The position numbers and the translations under genes were made by a program. Shown piece after piece: positions 4,781 through 5,917 of a stretch of 5,917 nt of DNA. Every line of letters starts with the position of its first letter. Positions within the stretch are counted from its first letter, which is position 1. The stretch lies in contig CAMTZV010000110.1 in NCBI GenBank assembly GCA_947086625.1, positions 1 to 5,917 of the forward strand, written 5' to 3'. The stretch comes from an uncultured bacterium (lineage in GTDB: Bacteria; Bacillota; Clostridia; Lachnospirales; Lachnospiraceae). Below the pieces are notes generated by a model that saw nothing but the letters and a program-made list of their open reading frames with translations, did no database searches and was not told the origin of the DNA.

Positions 4781-5233
4781 TTACAGCTCTGCCAGCATCT
4801 GCTCCGGGTTTTCCGCCGCCTTCACTTTGCCGAACGCCTTCACGATCACGCCGTCCTCGTCGATCAGATAGGTCGTGCGCACCACGCCCATCGTCTTTTT
4901 GCCGTACATATTCTTTTCCTTCCACACATCGTACGCTTGTATGCAGGTCAGCTCCATGTCGGAGAGCAGCGTGAAGGGCAGGCCGTATTTTTCCTCAAAC
5001 TTTTTATGCGACGCGACGGAATCCTTACTCACCCCGAGCACGACCGCCCCTTTCTCCAAAAACTGCGGATAGCGCTCCCCGAAGCCGCACGCCTGCTTCG
5101 TGCAGCCCGGCGTGTTGTCCCGCGGATAAAAATAGAGGATGACCTTTTTTCCGCGGTATTCCTCTAACGTATGCAGCTCCCCGTTCTGGTCGGGCAGCGA
5201 AAAGCCCGGCGCTTTTGTGCCAATCTCTAACAT
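4781..5233 (-). CDS. bcp: Peroxiredoxin, bacterioferritin comigratory protein type
   Basis: A 150-residue thiol peroxidase of the Bcp/PrxQ group, which reduces hydrogen and organic peroxides in the cytoplasm using thioredoxin or a similar donor. The active site is NTPGCTKQAC: peroxidatic C44 and probable resolving C49, as in the two-cysteine Bcp enzymes. Y36, P37 and T41 before C44, and R119 in the block VRTTYLID (118-125), complete the usual pocket. An extra cysteine lies at 97. The start is the ATG of MLEIGTKAPG, with GGAGGA at 5241-5246, seven bases upstream; a longer frame to 5380 overlaps the dehydratase gene and has unlikely residues. It is followed by yaaA after 44 bases, which fits a shared oxidative-stress role. 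It may also be read from the upstream polysaccharide gene, since only 70 bases and no U-tract lie between. Confidence 0.95.
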   Translation of the reverse strand: MLEIGTKAPGFSLPDQNGELHTLEEYRGKKVILYFYPRDNTPGCTKQACGFGERYPQFLEKGAVVLGVSKDSVASHKKFEEKYGLPFTLLSDMELTCIQAYDVWKEKNMYGKKTMGVVRTTYLIDEDGVIVKAFGKVKAAENPEQMLAEL

Positions 5234-5269
5234 GTTTGTCTCCTCCCTGCTGTCTTTTCTGATCCGCCC

Positions 5270-5305
5270 CGTCCGGCAGGACGCCGATGGCAGCGCGCTC
5301 GCGCT
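5270..5305 (-). other. Two GC-rich stem-loops after the dehydratase gene
   Basis: AGCGCG (5292-5297) and CGCGCT (5300-5305) make a tight palindrome that includes part of the stop codon. CGTCC (5270-5274) and GGACG (5279-5283) make a second stem. Neither is followed by a T-run, so termination is uncertain; they could stabilise the mRNA or slow transcription before bcp. Confidence 0.25.
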
Positions 5306-5917
5306 ACCGGTTCTGAATCGAGTATGTCTGCACGATATCCTGGATATACGAGCGGATGTCGTCCGGCTCCTCCACCACATAATCCTTCAGATGCTGAAGC
5401 TGCGCGAGAAATTTCTCCTCGTCCAGCTCGATCGGCTTTCCGATATGGATGAGCTTATTTTCCGTCTCCTGCATCCCCTCCTCCTCCATGAGCATCTCCT
5501 CATAGAGCTTTTCGCCGGGGCGAAGCCCCGTAAACGTGATCTGGATATCGCCGCCCGGCTTGTGCCCGGAGAGAAGGATCAGATTTTTCGCCAGATCATA
5601 AATTTTCACCGGCTCACCCATGTCGAGCACGAAGATCTCGCCGCCCTTCGCGTAGGCACCCGCCTGCAGCACGAGCGATACCGCCTCCGGTATCGTCATA
5701 AAATAGCGGATGATGTCGGGATGCGTCACCGTCACCGGCCCGCCGCTCTCGATCTGGTTTTTAAACAGCGGGATGACGCTACCGTTGCTGCCGAGCACAT
5801 TTCCAAAGCGCACCGCTACAAACTCGGTATCGGAGCGGTTGTTGTACGTCTGAATGATCATCTCGCACACGCGCTTCGTCGCGCCCCTGATGTTGGTCGG
5901 GTTGACCGCCTTGTCCG
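5304..5917 (-). CDS. CapD/PglF-like nucleotide-sugar 4,6-dehydratase/epimerase, C-terminal part (5' end outside window)
   Basis: About 203 residues of the C-terminus are visible, ending in TAG. They fit the membrane-linked UDP-sugar 4,6-dehydratases and epimerases used to make capsule and glycan sugars (short-chain dehydrogenase fold). Motifs: DKAVNPTN at the start, [21 protein letters not shown], then [26 protein letters not shown] and [12 protein letters not shown]. The long forms carry N-terminal membrane helices; that part lies outside the window, so I cannot tell which form this is. The segment [11 protein letters not shown] has Arg (codon 5886-5888) where relatives have Met, or Tyr in the shorter enzymes. 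The frame is open to the right edge. bcp follows after 70 bases. The substrate is not determined. Confidence 0.85.
   Translation of the reverse strand, partial: DKAVNPTNIRGATKRVCEMIIQTYNNRSDTEFVAVRFGNVLGSNGSVIPLFKNQIESGGPVTVTHPDIIRYFMTIPEAVSLVLQAGAYAKGGEIFVLDMGEPVKIYDLAKNLILLSGHKPGGDIQITFTGLRPGEKLYEEMLMEEEGMQETENKLIHIGKPIELDEEKFLAQLQHLKDYVVEEPDDIRSYIQDIVQTYSIQNR

Noticed and set aside
1..5917. CRISPR array, tRNA, rRNA, or transposase gene
   Set aside because: No direct-repeat array, cloverleaf, rRNA-like stretch or transposase motif was seen on either strand.

Overview
The window looks like a piece of chromosome from a moderately GC-rich Bacillota, most likely a Lachnospiraceae-type Clostridium. 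This rests on the strong GGAGG-type ribosome sites, the near-consensus sigma-A promoter, the style of the small conserved proteins and the sugar-phosphate-type zinc dehydrogenase. No rRNA or other firm marker is present, so the assignment is an inference.

Layout. One gene on the + strand (83-985) is followed by a long imperfect palindrome (1000-1181). Everything from 1272 to the right edge is on the - strand. The + gene encodes a 300-residue protein clearly related to the cobalamin enzymes CbiE and CbiT. It lacks the first half of CbiE and the SAM-binding glycine loops of CbiT, so it looks like a pseudo-enzyme or a repurposed protein. The palindrome lies between the convergent genes and contains a good bidirectional terminator.

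Reading the - strand in its direction of transcription (right to left): the 3' end of a CapD/PglF-like nucleotide-sugar dehydratase (5304-5917, cut by the window edge); the thiol peroxidase bcp (4781-5233); the peroxide-stress gene yaaA (3990-4736); a strong promoter (3926-3954); then six genes in series. These are a 60-residue protein (3690-3872), a 72-residue protein (3349-3567), a translationally coupled trio ending in a DUF4160 protein (3048-3320, 2819-3058, 2551-2835), and a zinc-binding medium-chain dehydrogenase (1272-2528).

Function. bcp and yaaA form a sensible oxidative-stress pair: one removes peroxides, the other limits peroxide/iron damage. The trio is AT-richer than its surroundings and looks like an accessory insert of unknown role. 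The dehydrogenase probably reduces or oxidises a sugar or polyol phosphate, and it may be read from the upstream small genes because only 22 bases separate it from them. The parts most worth a second look are the degenerate CbiE-CbiT protein, the palindrome with its peptide-coding-like arms, and the small-gene trio.
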